Positions 9,209 through 17,340 of a stretch of 64,000 nt of DNA are shown piece after piece. The notes under the pieces are model-generated. The model worked only from the letters and a program-made list of their open reading frames with translations. It had not been told where the DNA came from and did no database searches. The stretch is from contig CAZGKW010000004.1 in assembly GCA_964526295.1 (NCBI GenBank), positions 62,001-126,000 of the forward strand, read 5' to 3'. The translations under genes were made by a program, and so were the position numbers. Position 1 is the first letter of the stretch. Each line of letters begins with the position of its first letter. This DNA is from CAZGKW01 sp964526295 (GTDB taxonomy: Bacteria > Planctomycetota > Phycisphaerae > FEN-1346).

Positions 9209-9230
9209 GGATGAGTCCGGAGGGGTGACC

Positions 9231-9899
9231 GTGCGCACGGCGATCATCAACGGGTGCCTGGCGGCGACCTTGGCGGTCCTGGCGCCCGGCTGCGGCGCCG
9301 GCGGCGCCCAACACGCGGAGAGCATTCCCATGACCGACCCTCATCCCCACCCCCAGGCCGAGACGGCCCGGCGGCCGGACGAAGCGCCCCCAACCGATAT
9401 GGCGACAGGCGAGAAGGTCACCAAGACCGACGCCGAGTGGCGCGAGCAGCTCACCCCCGAACAATACCGCATCACCCGCAAGGCGGGCACCGAACGGGCC
9501 TTCAGCGGCAAGTATTGGGACGAGAAACGAGCGGGCCTCTACCGGTGCGTCTGCTGCGGCCGGCCGCTTTTCAGCTCGGAGGCAAAGTTCGCGTCCGGCA
9601 CGGGCTGGCCGAGCTACTACAAGCCGGTGGACGAGTCGAACGTCGCGGAGCGCGAGGACCGGTCGCTTTTCATGACGCGGACGGAGGTCCTTTGCAGCCG
9701 ATGCGACGCCCACCTGGGCCACGTCTTCGCCGACGGCCCGGAACCGACGGGCCTCAGGTACTGCATCAACTCGGCGGCGCTCGAGTTCGAGCCGACAGAG
9801 GAGCAGCCCGCCGACGAGCAGCCGGCCGAGGGCGAGAAGCAGGCCGACCCTTGCGCCGGCGTGCCGGCGGACCCCACGGGGCAATCCGGCGCTCGCTGA
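9231..9899 (+). CDS. msrB: Peptide-methionine (R)-S-oxide reductase, lipoprotein form
   Basis: Reduces methionine-R-sulfoxide in proteins. The GTG at 9231 is chosen because GGAGG at 9219-9223 is 7 nt upstream and the promoter -10 overlaps the earlier ATG. The result is a 222-aa protein with a lipoprotein signal (IINGCLAATLAVLAPGC), so the enzyme is predicted to be tethered outside the cytosol. Zinc cysteines are in YRCVCCGRP and VLCSRCDAHLGHVF; GTGWPSYYKP and the catalytic cysteine in LRYCINSAALEF are intact. A Glu/Pro-rich tail of about 40 residues follows the domain. Its envelope location suggests repair of oxidised exported proteins. Confidence 0.92.
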   Translation: MRTAIINGCLAATLAVLAPGCGAGGAQHAESIPMTDPHPHPQAETARRPDEAPPTDMATGEKVTKTDAEWREQLTPEQYRITRKAGTERAFSGKYWDEKRAGLYRCVCCGRPLFSSEAKFASGTGWPSYYKPVDESNVAEREDRSLFMTRTEVLCSRCDAHLGHVFADGPEPTGLRYCINSAALEFEPTEEQPADEQPAEGEKQADPCAGVPADPTGQSGAR

Positions 9900-9944
9900 G
9901 TGAGCGCGTGCCTCTTGACTGTCCCCGCGCGCCGTACCCGTCCC

Positions 9945-9973
9945 TTGATTCACCCCCCGAGGCGGCTTAGGAT
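9945..9973 (+). promoter_or_regulatory. Promoter of the mlaEFD operon
   Basis: TTGATT at 9945-9950, 17 bp spacer, TAGGAT at 9968-9973; predicted start near 9980. A GTG at 9980 would then be at the transcript end, so the GTG at 10034 with its GAGAGGG site is preferred for mlaE. Confidence 0.65.
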
Positions 9974-10033
9974 GGGCGGGTGACCGGTGCGGCCCTGCGA
10001 GGCGGGTCACAGGGCGGCACGAGAGGGACCGGC

Positions 10034-10849
10034 GTGGCCCAGGCAAACCCCATCACTCGGCTCGGACGGTCCTTCATCGACCAGATGACGGGCCTCGGCC
10101 GTTTCGCCATCTTCTGCGTCCACGTCTTCCGCTGGCTCGTCACCGGCATGCCGCGGTGGCGGCTCATCGGCCCCCAGATGTTCGAGATCGGCGTCCGAAG
10201 CCTGCCGGTGATCCTGATCACGGGGGCGTTCGTCGGGATGGTCCTGGCGGTCCAGTCGTACTTCCACTTCGAGTCGATCGGCCGGGCCGCCTGGTCGGGC
10301 AGCGTCATCAACCTGTCGGTCATCAAGGAGCTGGGGCCGGTGCTGGCGGGGATCATGCTCGCCGGGCGCGTAGGCGGGGCCCTGGCGGCCGAACTGGGGA
10401 CGATGAAGGTCACCGAGCAGATCGACGCCATGCGGGCCCTCGGGGCCGATCCGATCCGGCACCTGGTCGTGCCGCGGTTCCTCGCGACGTTCCTCCTGAT
10501 CCCGTTCCTGACGCTCTACTGCGACTTCGTGGGCATCCTCGGGGGGTTCGTCATCGCCTGGAGCTACGGCGTGGACACGCACGAGTACTGGCTGCGAAGC
10601 GAGGAGGCCATCGAGAACTGGGACATCTTCGCCGGGGTGATCAAGACGGCCTTTTTCGGGGCGTCGATCGCCCTGATCTCCTGCTACAAGGGGTTCCAGA
10701 GCCGCCAGGGCGCCGAGGGCGTCGGCCGGGCCGCCACCGAGGCCTTCGTCGCCAGCTTCATGGCCATCCTCCTGCTGGACCTCTTCATCGTGATGTTCCT
10801 CCAGGCCCTATACAATCTTATCTGGGGCCGGGAGGCGATCTTCCTATGA
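10034..10849 (+). CDS. mlaE: MlaE-type ABC permease
   Basis: Inner-membrane permease of the Mla phospholipid transport complex, 271 aa from the GTG at 10034 (GAGAGGG six nt upstream). The family core is obvious: ILITGAFVGMVLAVQSY, VIKELGPVLAGIMLAGRVG and ELGTMKVTEQIDAMRALG, followed by several hydrophobic helices up to the C-terminus. The stop codon overlaps the mlaF start (ATGA at 10846-10849), so the three mla genes are translationally coupled. No mlaA, mlaB or mlaC lies nearby, so the outer-membrane partner is elsewhere or replaced. Confidence 0.95.
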   Translation: MAQANPITRLGRSFIDQMTGLGRFAIFCVHVFRWLVTGMPRWRLIGPQMFEIGVRSLPVILITGAFVGMVLAVQSYFHFESIGRAAWSGSVINLSVIKELGPVLAGIMLAGRVGGALAAELGTMKVTEQIDAMRALGADPIRHLVVPRFLATFLLIPFLTLYCDFVGILGGFVIAWSYGVDTHEYWLRSEEAIENWDIFAGVIKTAFFGASIALISCYKGFQSRQGAEGVGRAATEAFVASFMAILLLDLFIVMFLQALYNLIWGREAIFL

Positions 10850-11670
10850 CCGAGCCGCCGCCCAACGTGCCGCCATCGATCGGCCCGTGCGAACCCATCA
10901 TCCGTCTGGAGGACGTCTCGAAGGCCTTCGGCGGGAAGGTCGTCTTCAACGACCTCTCGCTGACCCTGTGCCGGGGGCAGACGACGGTCGTGCTGGGGCA
11001 GAGCGGCGTCGGCAAGAGCGTCCTGCTGAAGCTGGTGCTCGGCCTGATGAAGCCCGATCGGGGGCAGATCCACGTCGATGGCACGGAGATCACGGGGCTC
11101 TCCGAGCGGGATCTGACCGACGTCCGCACCCGCTTCGGAATGCTCTTTCAAGGGGCGGCGCTTTTCGACTATCTCACGGTCTTTGAGAACGTGGCGTTCG
11201 GCCTGCGGGAGCATCGCCGTCTGCCGGAACAGGAGGTCCGCCGCATCGTCGCCGACCGGCTCCGCCTCGTCGACATGGACGGGACCGAAGACCTCCTGCC
11301 GGAAGAGCTTTCCGGGGGGATGAAGAAGCGCGTCGGCCTGGCCCGGGCCATCGCCATGGACCCCGAGGTCATCCTCTACGACGAGCCGACCTCGGGCCTC
11401 GACCCCGTCACCGGCGACACGATCAATCAGTTGATCCTGCGGTGCCAGAAGGAGCTCGGGGCCACCAGCATCGTCGTCACGCACGATATCGCGAGCGCCT
11501 ACACGGTCGGCGACCGGCTGGTCATGCTCTACGGGGGCGGGATCATCGCCGACGGCACGCCCGACGACATCCGGACGCACCAGGACAAGCGGGTCCAGCG
11601 GTTCATTCAGGGCCGGGCCGAGCTGGACCACGGCCCGCACGAGGCCAGCGGCCAGGGAAGCCAGTCATGA
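10846..11670 (+). CDS. mlaF: MlaF-type ABC ATPase
   Basis: Cytosolic ATPase powering MlaE-mediated lipid movement, 274 aa. Walker A is GQSGVGKS (51-58), the signature is LSGGMKKRVGLARA, Walker B is ILYDEPTSGLDP and the H-loop is VVTHDI. The ATG overlaps the mlaE stop by 4 nt and the TGA overlaps the mlaD start by 4 nt. An N-terminal extension of about 16 Pro-rich residues precedes the ABC domain. Gln in the Q-loop (MLFQGAALF) matches the MlaF subgroup. Confidence 0.95.
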   Translation: MTEPPPNVPPSIGPCEPIIRLEDVSKAFGGKVVFNDLSLTLCRGQTTVVLGQSGVGKSVLLKLVLGLMKPDRGQIHVDGTEITGLSERDLTDVRTRFGMLFQGAALFDYLTVFENVAFGLREHRRLPEQEVRRIVADRLRLVDMDGTEDLLPEELSGGMKKRVGLARAIAMDPEVILYDEPTSGLDPVTGDTINQLILRCQKELGATSIVVTHDIASAYTVGDRLVMLYGGGIIADGTPDDIRTHQDKRVQRFIQGRAELDHGPHEASGQGSQS

Positions 11671-12692
11671 GCAATACGAAGCACTTCATCGTGGGCCTGT
11701 TCGTCGCGGGGGGGCTGGCCCTCCTGGCCGCCCTGATCGTTTGGTTCGAGGGCGTCGCGGGCGTCCTGCGGGGGGGCTACGAGGTCCGGGCCCATCTCGA
11801 AAACAGCGGCGGCATCCGCGAGGGCAAGCGGGTCCATCGCGACGGCATCGTCGTCGGCCAGGTCTCGGGAGTCGAGTCGAGCCTGCCCGAGCGGCCGGGC
11901 GTCTGGCTCGTCATGAAGATCTACGAGGACGAGCCGGTCCCCGACGACGCCACGCTTTTCGTCGAATGGGGCGCCATGGGCGACGCCTTCATCGACTTCC
12001 GCACGGCCGCGAAGCCCGTCGGCAAGCCGCTGCCCACCGACGACACCGCCGTCGTGCGGGACGTCGTCGTCAAGCCCCACAGCTTCCTCCCCGAGGGCGT
12101 CATGGACCGCGTCACCGCTCTGACGAAGGAAACGGAGGACCTTAAGGCCCTCATCAACAACGTCCGGGAGCTGACCGAGCCCCGGACCGTGAAAGACGTC
12201 AAGGCCGGCAAGCCGGTGAACCTGCCGGCTACCCTCGATCAACTCAGTGACACCGCGGCGGCCCTGCGGGGCTTCATCCAGGACGAGGAGACCCGCAAGC
12301 TCATCACGGCCGCCCGCAAAAGCGCCGAGGAGCTCTCGACCACCCTCACGGAAGCCCGCAAGACGATGACCGAGGTCGAGAAGGAGGTCAAGGCAACCGG
12401 CACGGCCACCCGCGAGACCCTCGCCACGGCCCGCAAGACGGCCGGCAACGCCGACGAAATGATCGCGAAGATCGCCCAGGACGCCGAGAAGGCCGGCAAG
12501 CTCGTCGAGGGCCTGACCGCCATCGCCCAGGACCTTCGGGCCGGCAAAGGCACCGCCGGCAAGCTCCTGACGGACGAGAAGCTGCACGAAGCCCTCCTGA
12601 CGCTCGTCGAGAACCTCAACAGCATGACCGAGGAGGCCGAGCGGCTCATGATCTTCTGGCGAGAGGAAGGCGTCTTCGCCAAAGAGAAGTAG
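11667..12692 (+). CDS. mlaD: MlaD-type MCE-domain lipid-binding protein
   Basis: Substrate-binding MCE protein anchored in the inner membrane and facing the periplasm, 341 aa. A single membrane helix covers about residues 8-27, the MCE domain about 38-120 (YEVRAHLENSGGIREGKRV), and residues about 145-330 are an Ala/Glu/Lys-rich helical tail with coiled-coil character, longer than the tail of enterobacterial MlaD. Such tails form the needle or tube in other MCE proteins, so a bridging role is plausible. It closes the mla operon; a GC-rich hairpin at 12725-12740 follows. Lipid identity cannot be inferred. Confidence 0.93.
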   Translation: MSNTKHFIVGLFVAGGLALLAALIVWFEGVAGVLRGGYEVRAHLENSGGIREGKRVHRDGIVVGQVSGVESSLPERPGVWLVMKIYEDEPVPDDATLFVEWGAMGDAFIDFRTAAKPVGKPLPTDDTAVVRDVVVKPHSFLPEGVMDRVTALTKETEDLKALINNVRELTEPRTVKDVKAGKPVNLPATLDQLSDTAAALRGFIQDEETRKLITAARKSAEELSTTLTEARKTMTEVEKEVKATGTATRETLATARKTAGNADEMIAKIAQDAEKAGKLVEGLTAIAQDLRAGKGTAGKLLTDEKLHEALLTLVENLNSMTEEAERLMIFWREEGVFAKEK

Positions 12693-12724
12693 GACGTTCA
12701 GCCATCCACGAGCGATGACCGGGA

Positions 12725-12812
12725 GGTCGCCGGGGCGACCGGCAGGCGCAGGTACGTTCACCGGCCAAAACGAAACCTGAACGAGGGGCGCAGCTCGAAG
12801 CACGCGAGCTGC
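12725..12812 (+). other. Two hairpins between mlaD and proC
   Basis: GGTCGCC/GGCGACC at 12725-12740 is a candidate end for the mla transcript but lacks a T-run. GCAGCTCG/CGAGCTGC at 12790-12812 lies 18 nt before the proC ATG and may fold in its leader. No promoter was recognised in this 138 bp gap. Confidence 0.35.
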
Positions 12813-12830
12813 CATTACGAGGCAACGCCC

Positions 12831-13643
12831 ATGCCCGCACGAATCGAACTCGGCCTCATCGGGGCCGGCAACATGGCCGAGGCCATCGTCCGGGGCATCC
12901 TGGCCGCCAAGGTCCTCCCCAAGGGACGCATCCTGGCCGCCGACCCCGACGAGGATCGCCGCCGCCTGTTCACGGACGCGCTGGGCGTCCGGACGGTCGA
13001 GGAGAACCTGGCGGTCGTCGAGGCGGCCCCGACGGTCCTCGTCGCCGTCAAGCCGCAGGTCCTGGACAAGGCCCTGGCTCCGATCGGCAGCGCGTTCGGC
13101 CCCGAGAAGCTCGTCCTCTCGATCGCCGCCGGCGTCTCGACGACCCATATCGAGGAGGTCCTGGCCACGGGCACCCGCGTCGTCCGGGCCATGCCCAACA
13201 CGCCGATGCTCGTCGGGCGCGGCATCGCGGCGGTCTGCGGCGGGTCGAGCGCAACTGAGGACGACCTCCAGGCGGCGGAGCGTCTCCTCGGCGCCGCGGC
13301 CGAGGTCGTCCGCGTCCCGGAGGAGCTGATGGACGCGGTCACGGCGGTGTCGGGCTCGGGGCCGGCGTACTTCTTCTACCTGGCGGAACTGCTGGCGAAG
13401 GCCGGGACGGAGCTGGGCCTGGAGGCCGACCAGGCGACCCGCCTCGCCCGGGTCACCTTCGAGGGGGCGGCCCGGCTGCTCGCCGAGTCCGGCGAATCCG
13501 CCGAGGCCCTCCGCGAGAAGGTCACCAGCCCCGGCGGCACGACCGAGTCCGCCATCCGCACGTTCAAGGGCCTGGACCTGGAGCGGGTGGTCTTGGAAGC
13601 GGTCCGCGCCGCCCGCGACCGCGGCCGCGAATTGGGGCGGTAA
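12831..13643 (+). CDS. proC: Pyrroline-5-carboxylate reductase
   Basis: Last step of proline synthesis: NAD(P)H reduction of 1-pyrroline-5-carboxylate, in the cytosol. 270 aa, normal length. The N-terminal Rossmann motif is GLIGAGNMAEAI; AVKPQ, RAMPNTP, VSGSGPAYFFYLAE and TSPGGTTESAI are the family signatures, the last two from the substrate-binding dimer domain. GAGG stands about 10 nt before the ATG. It follows the mla operon and precedes phhB, which has its own promoter, so it is probably a single-gene unit. Confidence 0.96.
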   Translation: MPARIELGLIGAGNMAEAIVRGILAAKVLPKGRILAADPDEDRRRLFTDALGVRTVEENLAVVEAAPTVLVAVKPQVLDKALAPIGSAFGPEKLVLSIAAGVSTTHIEEVLATGTRVVRAMPNTPMLVGRGIAAVCGGSSATEDDLQAAERLLGAAAEVVRVPEELMDAVTAVSGSGPAYFFYLAELLAKAGTELGLEADQATRLARVTFEGAARLLAESGESAEALREKVTSPGGTTESAIRTFKGLDLERVVLEAVRAARDRGRELGR

Positions 13644-13684
13644 TGATGGATGGCTAGGCCGCAAGCGGCCATTTCGCCCGCCCC

Positions 13685-13714
13685 TTCACACGCGCGGCGC
13701 CGCCTGCCTATACT
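13685..13714 (+). promoter_or_regulatory. Promoter of phhB
   Basis: TTCACA at 13685-13690, 18 bp spacer, TATACT at 13709-13714. It predicts a leader of about 40 nt before the ATG at 13761. Confidence 0.6.
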
Positions 13715-13760
13715 GGATGACTGTATCGGCCGCGCGCAACGCACCGAAAGGAGACTCCCC

Positions 13761-14111
13761 ATGGCCGAGCAGGCCTTAGCGGACAAGACGTGCACGCCGT
13801 GCGAAGAGGGGGCCCCGGCCCTCAAGGGCGCGCCCCTGAAAATCCTGGCCAAGAACGTCCCCGACTGGGACGTCGTCGACGAACATCACCTGGAGCGGAC
13901 GTTCAAGTTCGACGGCTTCAAGGGGGCCCTGGAATTCGTCAACCAGGTCGGCGAGATCGCCGAGCAAGAGGGCCACCATCCCTGGTTCCACTTCACCTAC
14001 GGCAAGGTGCGGCTGGAGCTCTTCACCCACAAGGTGGACGGCCTGGTGGAGAACGACTTCATCGTGGCGGCCAAGATCGACCGCCTGTGGAACGAGCGGC
14101 AGGGCGAGTGA
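13761..14111 (+). CDS. phhB: 4a-hydroxytetrahydrobiopterin dehydratase (PCD/DCoH)
   Basis: Small dehydratase that recycles pterin 4a-carbinolamine to quinonoid dihydropterin, normally beside aromatic amino-acid hydroxylases. 116 aa from the ATG at 13761, which has AAAGGAGA 6 nt upstream; the longer open frame contains the promoter and is rejected. The active-site pattern EQEGHHPWFHFTYGKV, with two adjacent histidines and the H-x-P-x-W-type arrangement, is intact, and a C-terminal helix-forming tail is present. No hydroxylase lies next to it, so the pterin-dependent partner is elsewhere or the protein serves another role. Confidence 0.92.
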   Translation: MAEQALADKTCTPCEEGAPALKGAPLKILAKNVPDWDVVDEHHLERTFKFDGFKGALEFVNQVGEIAEQEGHHPWFHFTYGKVRLELFTHKVDGLVENDFIVAAKIDRLWNERQGE

Positions 14112-14143
14112 AACGGCGCCGCAGTCAGCAGTCAGCCGCCGGG

Positions 14144-14158
14144 CCCGCCTGAGGCGGG
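14144..14158. terminator. Possible bidirectional terminator hairpin
   Basis: CCCGCCT/AGGCGGG inverted repeat between the convergent phhB and GalT-like genes. It has a short stem and no T-run on either strand. Confidence 0.3.
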
Positions 14159-14184
14159 TGAACTTGCCCGGTGCGCGCCGCTGG

Positions 14185-15294
14185 TTACGTGGCGGCCTGC
14201 ATCGCCTCGGCCAGGCGGAACGGATCGCTCGAGACGACGCTCGAGGAATAGAGTTCCATCGCCCCGACGTCGGCCGTCTTCGCCCCCGGGTCCCCCCGGT
14301 CCACCAGGTGGACCAGCACCGGGAACCCTTCCCACGCCGGGTCCGCCTCGCCCATCGGCGGCATGTAGACCGCCAGGTTGTAGCACTTGACGTCCAGGTC
14401 GGCGTAGGCGCGAAGGGCCCGATAGATCGCCTCGGCCGTCTCCGGCGCGTCGAGCGCCGGGCAGACGAGCACGATCTCCTTCTCCTTGACCGGCACCAGG
14501 TGCGCAAGCGCCCGCACGCCGTCCCACTCGGCCGCGAGGCCAAGGTCGGCGTGCGCGGCCGCGAGGTCCCCGAAGTAGTCTGCCCCGTGCTGGTTGCGAT
14601 AGGCCGCGGCGTCGCGACGCAGCCGTTCGATCCTGCCGTAGTGGAACCGGCGGCCGACCGTCATCTGGGCGTGGCCGTGGATGATGCTCGCGCCGGCCTT
14701 CCACAGACAGTTCCACATCAGGAAGAAGTACCGTGCCTCGGCGTCCTCGGCCCGGACTTTCTCGGCCCACGCCAGGCTCGTCTTCACGAGCTCCATGACA
14801 CGGGCGGGCGAGAACCGGTCCGTCCGAAACTCGAGCGGCGAATGCTCCTCGAACACCACCAGTCCGTGCCACCCATCATACGCCGCGACGTTCGCGCAAG
14901 TCCTGTCGGCGATGCGCCCGAACGTGTTCTCGGGCGTCAGCTCCAGCGGCCGGCAGAACGCACACTTCGCGCGGGCCGACTCGACCGCCTCCTCCACGTC
15001 CGAGACGTCCTTGGCCTCGATGGGCCGCTGGGCCCGGACGGCGTTAAAGAGCGTCGCCTGGCAGGTGACCCGGTTCAGGACGTGGACGATCGGCTGGCGG
15101 CGGATGGCCTCCAGGATCGCCTCCCGCGTCGGCGCCAGGTACGCGAAGGCCTTCGCGATCCAGTCCTCCATGGGCTCCGGCGGGAAGACCCGGGCCTCGC
15201 CGGCAGCGACCTCGAACAGGCGGTCGAATCGCTTCCGCTCGGCGGTGCCGAGACCCGAGACGAGGTCGGGCAGGTCCGTGATGGTGCGACCCAT
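14185..15294 (-). CDS. GalT-family nucleotidyltransferase
   Basis: Member of the galactose-1-phosphate uridylyltransferase branch of the HIT superfamily, 369 aa. It has the zinc-type pair CAFC (111-114), a second metal region around FEEHSPLEF, and the catalytic HGHAQ (206-210) where the middle histidine would carry the nucleotidyl group. AAAGGA precedes the ATG. The gene lies 140 nt downstream of a glycogen-synthase-like gene on the same strand, so it may supply or recover the nucleotide sugar for that enzyme; ADP-glucose- or UDP-glucose-linked activity is equally possible. No galactokinase or epimerase typical of a Leloir cluster is nearby. Confidence 0.8.
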   Translation of the reverse strand: MGRTITDLPDLVSGLGTAERKRFDRLFEVAAGEARVFPPEPMEDWIAKAFAYLAPTREAILEAIRRQPIVHVLNRVTCQATLFNAVRAQRPIEAKDVSDVEEAVESARAKCAFCRPLELTPENTFGRIADRTCANVAAYDGWHGLVVFEEHSPLEFRTDRFSPARVMELVKTSLAWAEKVRAEDAEARYFFLMWNCLWKAGASIIHGHAQMTVGRRFHYGRIERLRRDAAAYRNQHGADYFGDLAAAHADLGLAAEWDGVRALAHLVPVKEKEIVLVCPALDAPETAEAIYRALRAYADLDVKCYNLAVYMPPMGEADPAWEGFPVLVHLVDRGDPGAKTADVGAMELYSSSVVSSDPFRLAEAMQAAT

Positions 15295-15354
15295 GGGAGG
15301 TCCTTTCGGCTGGGGGTGCGGTCGGCGCGGCAGGCCGTAGACGTCGCAGCGCCA

Positions 15355-15374
15355 CGGCGGGCTTCCGCCCGCCG
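15355..15374. other. Perfect 8-bp hairpin in the GalT/glycosyltransferase gap
   Basis: CGGCGGGC-TTCC-GCCCGCCG. It sits in the 140 nt between the glycogen-synthase-like gene and the GalT-like gene. Without a T-run it could be an attenuator, an mRNA-stability element or simply a processed intergenic stem. Confidence 0.4.
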
Positions 15375-15434
15375 CTCGTTGCAGCGGCCTCGTCGCCGCG
15401 ACGCGACATCTTACATCCTCAAGTTGCCATCCGG

Positions 15435-17171
15435 CTACTTAACGACGTCTTCCAGCACAGGCAGGAGGTAGTCGCCGCAGACGACTTCCCACGACATCTG
15501 CCGGGCCAGCTCGTAGCCCTGCCGGACCATTTCGTCGCGGGCCTTGTGGTCGGCGGGTAGACGCTTCAGGATCTCGTCCGCGACGCGGTCGGCCTCTTCC
15601 TCCTCCAGGGCGTCCCGCTCGCGGCTGCCGATCGAGAGGGCGTCGTCGAGCGTCGTGCCCTCGGGCAGCTTCGTGTAGTCGGCCACAAGGACGTTGCGTA
15701 CGTCCTCGCCTCCGGTGACCTTCGAGACGAAACCCGCACATCCGCAGATGTTCGTGATGACGCACAGGCCCCCGAACGAGAGCGGCTCGAGCTGGGCGAT
15801 GCCGAACGGCTCGTAGATCGACTGGCCGAACTCGATGTCGGTGCCCTTGCGGATGTCCAGGAACTCCATGTCCTCGGGCATCTTCACGCCACACGCCGCC
15901 CGGTTCCACCCGAACTGGTTCACCAGGAGGACCTTGATCTGGCGGGCGCAGGCGTTGAACTTCTGCATGTGGACGTAGAAATCGGCCTCCCCGCCGGAGA
16001 GGTCCGGGTAGCCTTCGCGGTGGCCGACGGGCCAGGAGTACCGCCCTTCCATGTCGAGCACCTCGTGGCCCTTGCGGGGGGCGCCGAGCTGGCTCGACAG
16101 GAGGAAGAACACGCCCGTCTGGCCCGTCTCGCGGAACTTCTTCTCCAGGTGCCACAGCACCTTCAGGTCCCGCCACATGCCCTTCGACAGGGCCATCCGC
16201 GTCACGTGCGAGAAGACGAACTCCGGCCGGTACTCCAGCAGGTTCTCCGTGTACTTCTGGAGACGGCCCTTCGACTGCTCGGTGTCCTCGACGGTCACTT
16301 CGTAGGCCGGCACCCCGTTGTAGGCCAGACGGATGTTCTGGTCCTCGAAGTCCGTGGCCAGGAACCTCATCTCCGACAGGACGTGATCGCCGACGCAGAG
16401 GACGGCGTCCGAAAACCGGGCCGCCGAGACCAGGGCGTGCTTGAAGAACGGGGCCTGGAGGCCGAAGATGTCCTCGACGTACTTGCCCTTGGCCATCGCC
16501 TGCTCCAGCACGTTGTAGAACATGCTGTCGTGGCCCGGATGGCCCTCGACGATCCGCCGCATGGTGGCCACTTCGTGGGCGTAGAAGATGGTGCGGTAGG
16601 CGCCGGAGTCGCGGGCGATGGCCGCCAGGGCCGTGGGCATGCCCATGAACTCGTGGGCCAGGATGACGGCCGGTCCCTCGCCGGTCGCCTCGATCACGTC
16701 CAGGGCCGCCAGCGCCGGCGCCGCCAGGCGGACGTACTGCTCGTACTCCCACTCGCGGTACAGGTCGCTGCGGATGCCGAACCGCTCGTAGAGGAGCCGC
16801 TTGAACTCGTCGAGCCGCTCTGGGTTGGGGTTCGACACGTCCAGCAGAATCACCTCGGGGTGGCTCTCGATGCCCGTCGCCCGGTCGCGGAACGTCCGCG
16901 TGCCGTAGACGACTCCGACGCCGTAAGTCTGCTGGACGGGCTGGAACTTCTGTGCCCACCCCCCCTCGTCCATGCCCCGGAGACTGGAGTACTTGATGGT
17001 GCCGGCCTTCTCCAGGAGGTCCTGGAGGGCGGGATCGCCGAGGGGACCGACGAGGATCGAGCGTTCGACGCGGTCGTTGTAGGCCTTGGCGGTGAAGATG
17101 CCCTGGAGAACGGCCCCGATGCCGCCCACCTTCTGGACCGCCTCGTGCGTCACGTGGATCACGGTGCTCAT
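15435..17171 (-). CDS. Glycogen-synthase-like GT-B glycosyltransferase
   Basis: Cytosolic GT-B enzyme of 578 aa. The N-terminal motif HEAVQKVGGIGAVLQGI resembles the nucleotide-sugar loop of GT3/GT5 glycogen synthases, and the C-terminal half carries the E-x7-E element EPFGIAQLE followed by GGLCVITNICGCAGFV. A central YAHEVATMRRIVE and HDSMFYN block fits the acceptor side. AAAGGA precedes the ATG. It is the second glucan-type synthase in the window and is clearly different from the GT4 gene at 1.3 kb. With the downstream GalT-like gene it probably forms a sugar-nucleotide/glucan unit. Exact family (GT3, GT5 or an unassigned clade) needs a profile search. Confidence 0.75.
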   Translation of the reverse strand: MSTVIHVTHEAVQKVGGIGAVLQGIFTAKAYNDRVERSILVGPLGDPALQDLLEKAGTIKYSSLRGMDEGGWAQKFQPVQQTYGVGVVYGTRTFRDRATGIESHPEVILLDVSNPNPERLDEFKRLLYERFGIRSDLYREWEYEQYVRLAAPALAALDVIEATGEGPAVILAHEFMGMPTALAAIARDSGAYRTIFYAHEVATMRRIVEGHPGHDSMFYNVLEQAMAKGKYVEDIFGLQAPFFKHALVSAARFSDAVLCVGDHVLSEMRFLATDFEDQNIRLAYNGVPAYEVTVEDTEQSKGRLQKYTENLLEYRPEFVFSHVTRMALSKGMWRDLKVLWHLEKKFRETGQTGVFFLLSSQLGAPRKGHEVLDMEGRYSWPVGHREGYPDLSGGEADFYVHMQKFNACARQIKVLLVNQFGWNRAACGVKMPEDMEFLDIRKGTDIEFGQSIYEPFGIAQLEPLSFGGLCVITNICGCAGFVSKVTGGEDVRNVLVADYTKLPEGTTLDDALSIGSRERDALEEEEADRVADEILKRLPADHKARDEMVRQGYELARQMSWEVVCGDYLLPVLEDVVK

Positions 17172-17340
17172 GGGTGTCCTTTGCCGAGAAAGGTTCGAAC
17201 CGGAATCTCCCCCCTGCCCTTATCGGACGCCGGGGCCGGGACACTTCCGCATTTTAGGGGGGCCAAAGGGCGAAAAAACACCCATCTTGCAGGAAAAAAC
17301 GCGCCCGATCCAGGCACGCCCGGACCGCCGCCAGGGCCCC

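Noticed and set aside
9980..10033. GTG at 9980 as mlaE start
   Set aside because: It coincides with the predicted transcript start; GTG 10034 has a good ribosome site.
13650..13760. Upstream extension of phhB
   Set aside because: The segment contains the TTCACA/TATACT promoter and is unlike the family N-terminus.
17172..17340. Promoter for the glycogen-synthase-like gene (TAAAAT on the minus strand, 17256-17251)
   Set aside because: A -10-like hexamer is present but no acceptable -35 at 16-19 bp; left unannotated.
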